This document shows, one piece after another, positions 5,792 to 6,339 of a stretch of 6,339 nt of DNA (position 1 is its first letter; each line of letters opens with the position of its first letter). This DNA comes from Alphaproteobacteria bacterium (GTDB taxonomy: Bacteria > Pseudomonadota > Alphaproteobacteria > Rhizobiales > Aestuariivirgaceae). Position numbers and translations under genes: made by a program. The stretch spans positions 1 to 6,339 of the forward strand of contig JAPLOT010000014.1 in NCBI GenBank assembly GCA_026400595.1, given 5' to 3'. Below the pieces are notes generated by a model that worked only from the letters and a program-made list of their open reading frames with translations, did no database searches and had not been told where the DNA came from.

Positions 5792-6339
5792 ATGCGCGAA
5801 TTTCATGCAGGCCTGCCCGATTTTCCGGCATACCCGCAGAATTCCTGGCAGGCGGAACTCGATCTGCGTTTCGACACGATCGGCGGCCGCACACGGCTGG
5901 CGCAGCGCCGGCACAAGGGGCCGTTGATGGTCCAGCGGCCCTTTCATCCCGAGGCAGACGGCACGTGCCATGTCTATGTCCTGCATCCGCCGGGCGGCGT
6001 TGCGGGCGGCGACCGCCTGACGATGGATTTCCGCATCGGCAGCGGCGCCCGCGCCGTGCTGACCACGCCTGCGGCCACGAAATTCTACCGCAGCGGCGGC
6101 CTCCCGAGTCGCCAGACCAGCCGCATCGCCGTGGCCGCCGACGGCGTCTGCGAATACCTGCCACAGGAGACCATCGTCTTCGATGATGCGCAGGCCGAAC
6201 TCGAGACCTGCATCACGCTCGAGCCCGGCGCCACCTATGTGGGCTGGGACATCGTCTGCCTGGGACGCCCGGCATCGGGGGACGGATTTCGCAGCGGTTC
6301 GGTCACCCAGCGCGTCACGCTGCTGCGCGATGGCCGGCC
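5792..6339 (+). CDS. ureD: Urease accessory protein UreD (5' part; runs off the window)
   Basis: The first 182 codons are present; the gene continues past the right edge. UreD (UreH) forms a complex with UreF and UreG that delivers nickel to the urease active site in the cytoplasm. Recognisable family features, numbered from the ATG, are WQAELDLRF (19-27), GPLMVQRPFHP (43-53), HPPGGVAGGD (65-74), TTPAATKFYRS (91-101) and EYLPQETIVFDDA (121-133). The start is uncertain. ATG 5792 is the first ATG in the frame but has no Shine-Dalgarno sequence; an in-frame TTG at 5774 has AGGGA (5762-5766) 7 nt upstream and would add six residues; GTG 5783 lies between. I use the ATG as the conservative call. 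ureD usually heads or sits within a urease cluster, so the urease subunit genes may follow outside the window. Confidence 0.93.
   Translation, partial: MREFHAGLPDFPAYPQNSWQAELDLRFDTIGGRTRLAQRRHKGPLMVQRPFHPEADGTCHVYVLHPPGGVAGGDRLTMDFRIGSGARAVLTTPAATKFYRSGGLPSRQTSRIAVAADGVCEYLPQETIVFDDAQAELETCITLEPGATYVGWDIVCLGRPASGDGFRSGSVTQRVTLLRDGR

Overview
The window is GC-rich (roughly two thirds G+C by eye). It carries five closely packed protein genes with short intergenic gaps, the texture of a proteobacterial chromosome, most likely an alphaproteobacterium. The first gene encodes a ferredoxin-type 8-vinyl reductase of bacteriochlorophyll synthesis (BciB-like), so the organism is probably a bacteriochlorophyll-making phototroph. 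The last gene is the start of a urease accessory gene (ureD), so it probably also uses urea. I cannot name a genus. I see no tRNA, rRNA, CRISPR array, insertion sequence or other sign of recent mobility.

Layout: (1) 5-1258 (+) BciB-like vinyl reductase. (2) 1255-2790 (+) a membrane protein with an N-terminal alpha/beta-hydrolase domain and a multi-spanning C-terminal half. Its start overlaps the bciB stop as ATGA, so the two are almost certainly co-transcribed and perhaps translationally coupled. (3) 2795-3847 (-) an AI-2E family transporter/permease, convergent with the hydrolase. Only 4 bp separate the two stop codons, and both stops lie in the arms of a perfect 7-bp hairpin. (4) A 72-bp divergent gap, then 3920-5677 (+), a membrane-anchored calcineurin-like metallophosphoesterase with all metal-binding motifs intact. 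(5) A 114-bp gap with a weak hairpin and a short direct repeat, then ureD from about 5792 running off the right edge.

Functional links are modest. The only strong coupling is bciB with the membrane hydrolase, which raises the untested idea that the hydrolase acts on a pigment-related or membrane ester. The AI-2E permease and the phosphoesterase are divergently placed and may share a control region, but nothing ties their functions together. ureD most likely begins a urease operon outside the window. I found no clear novel multi-gene system. The items most worth a second look are the bciB-hydrolase pair, the stop-codon hairpin, the tiny leader ORF before the phosphoesterase, and the 20-bp-spaced repeat before ureD.
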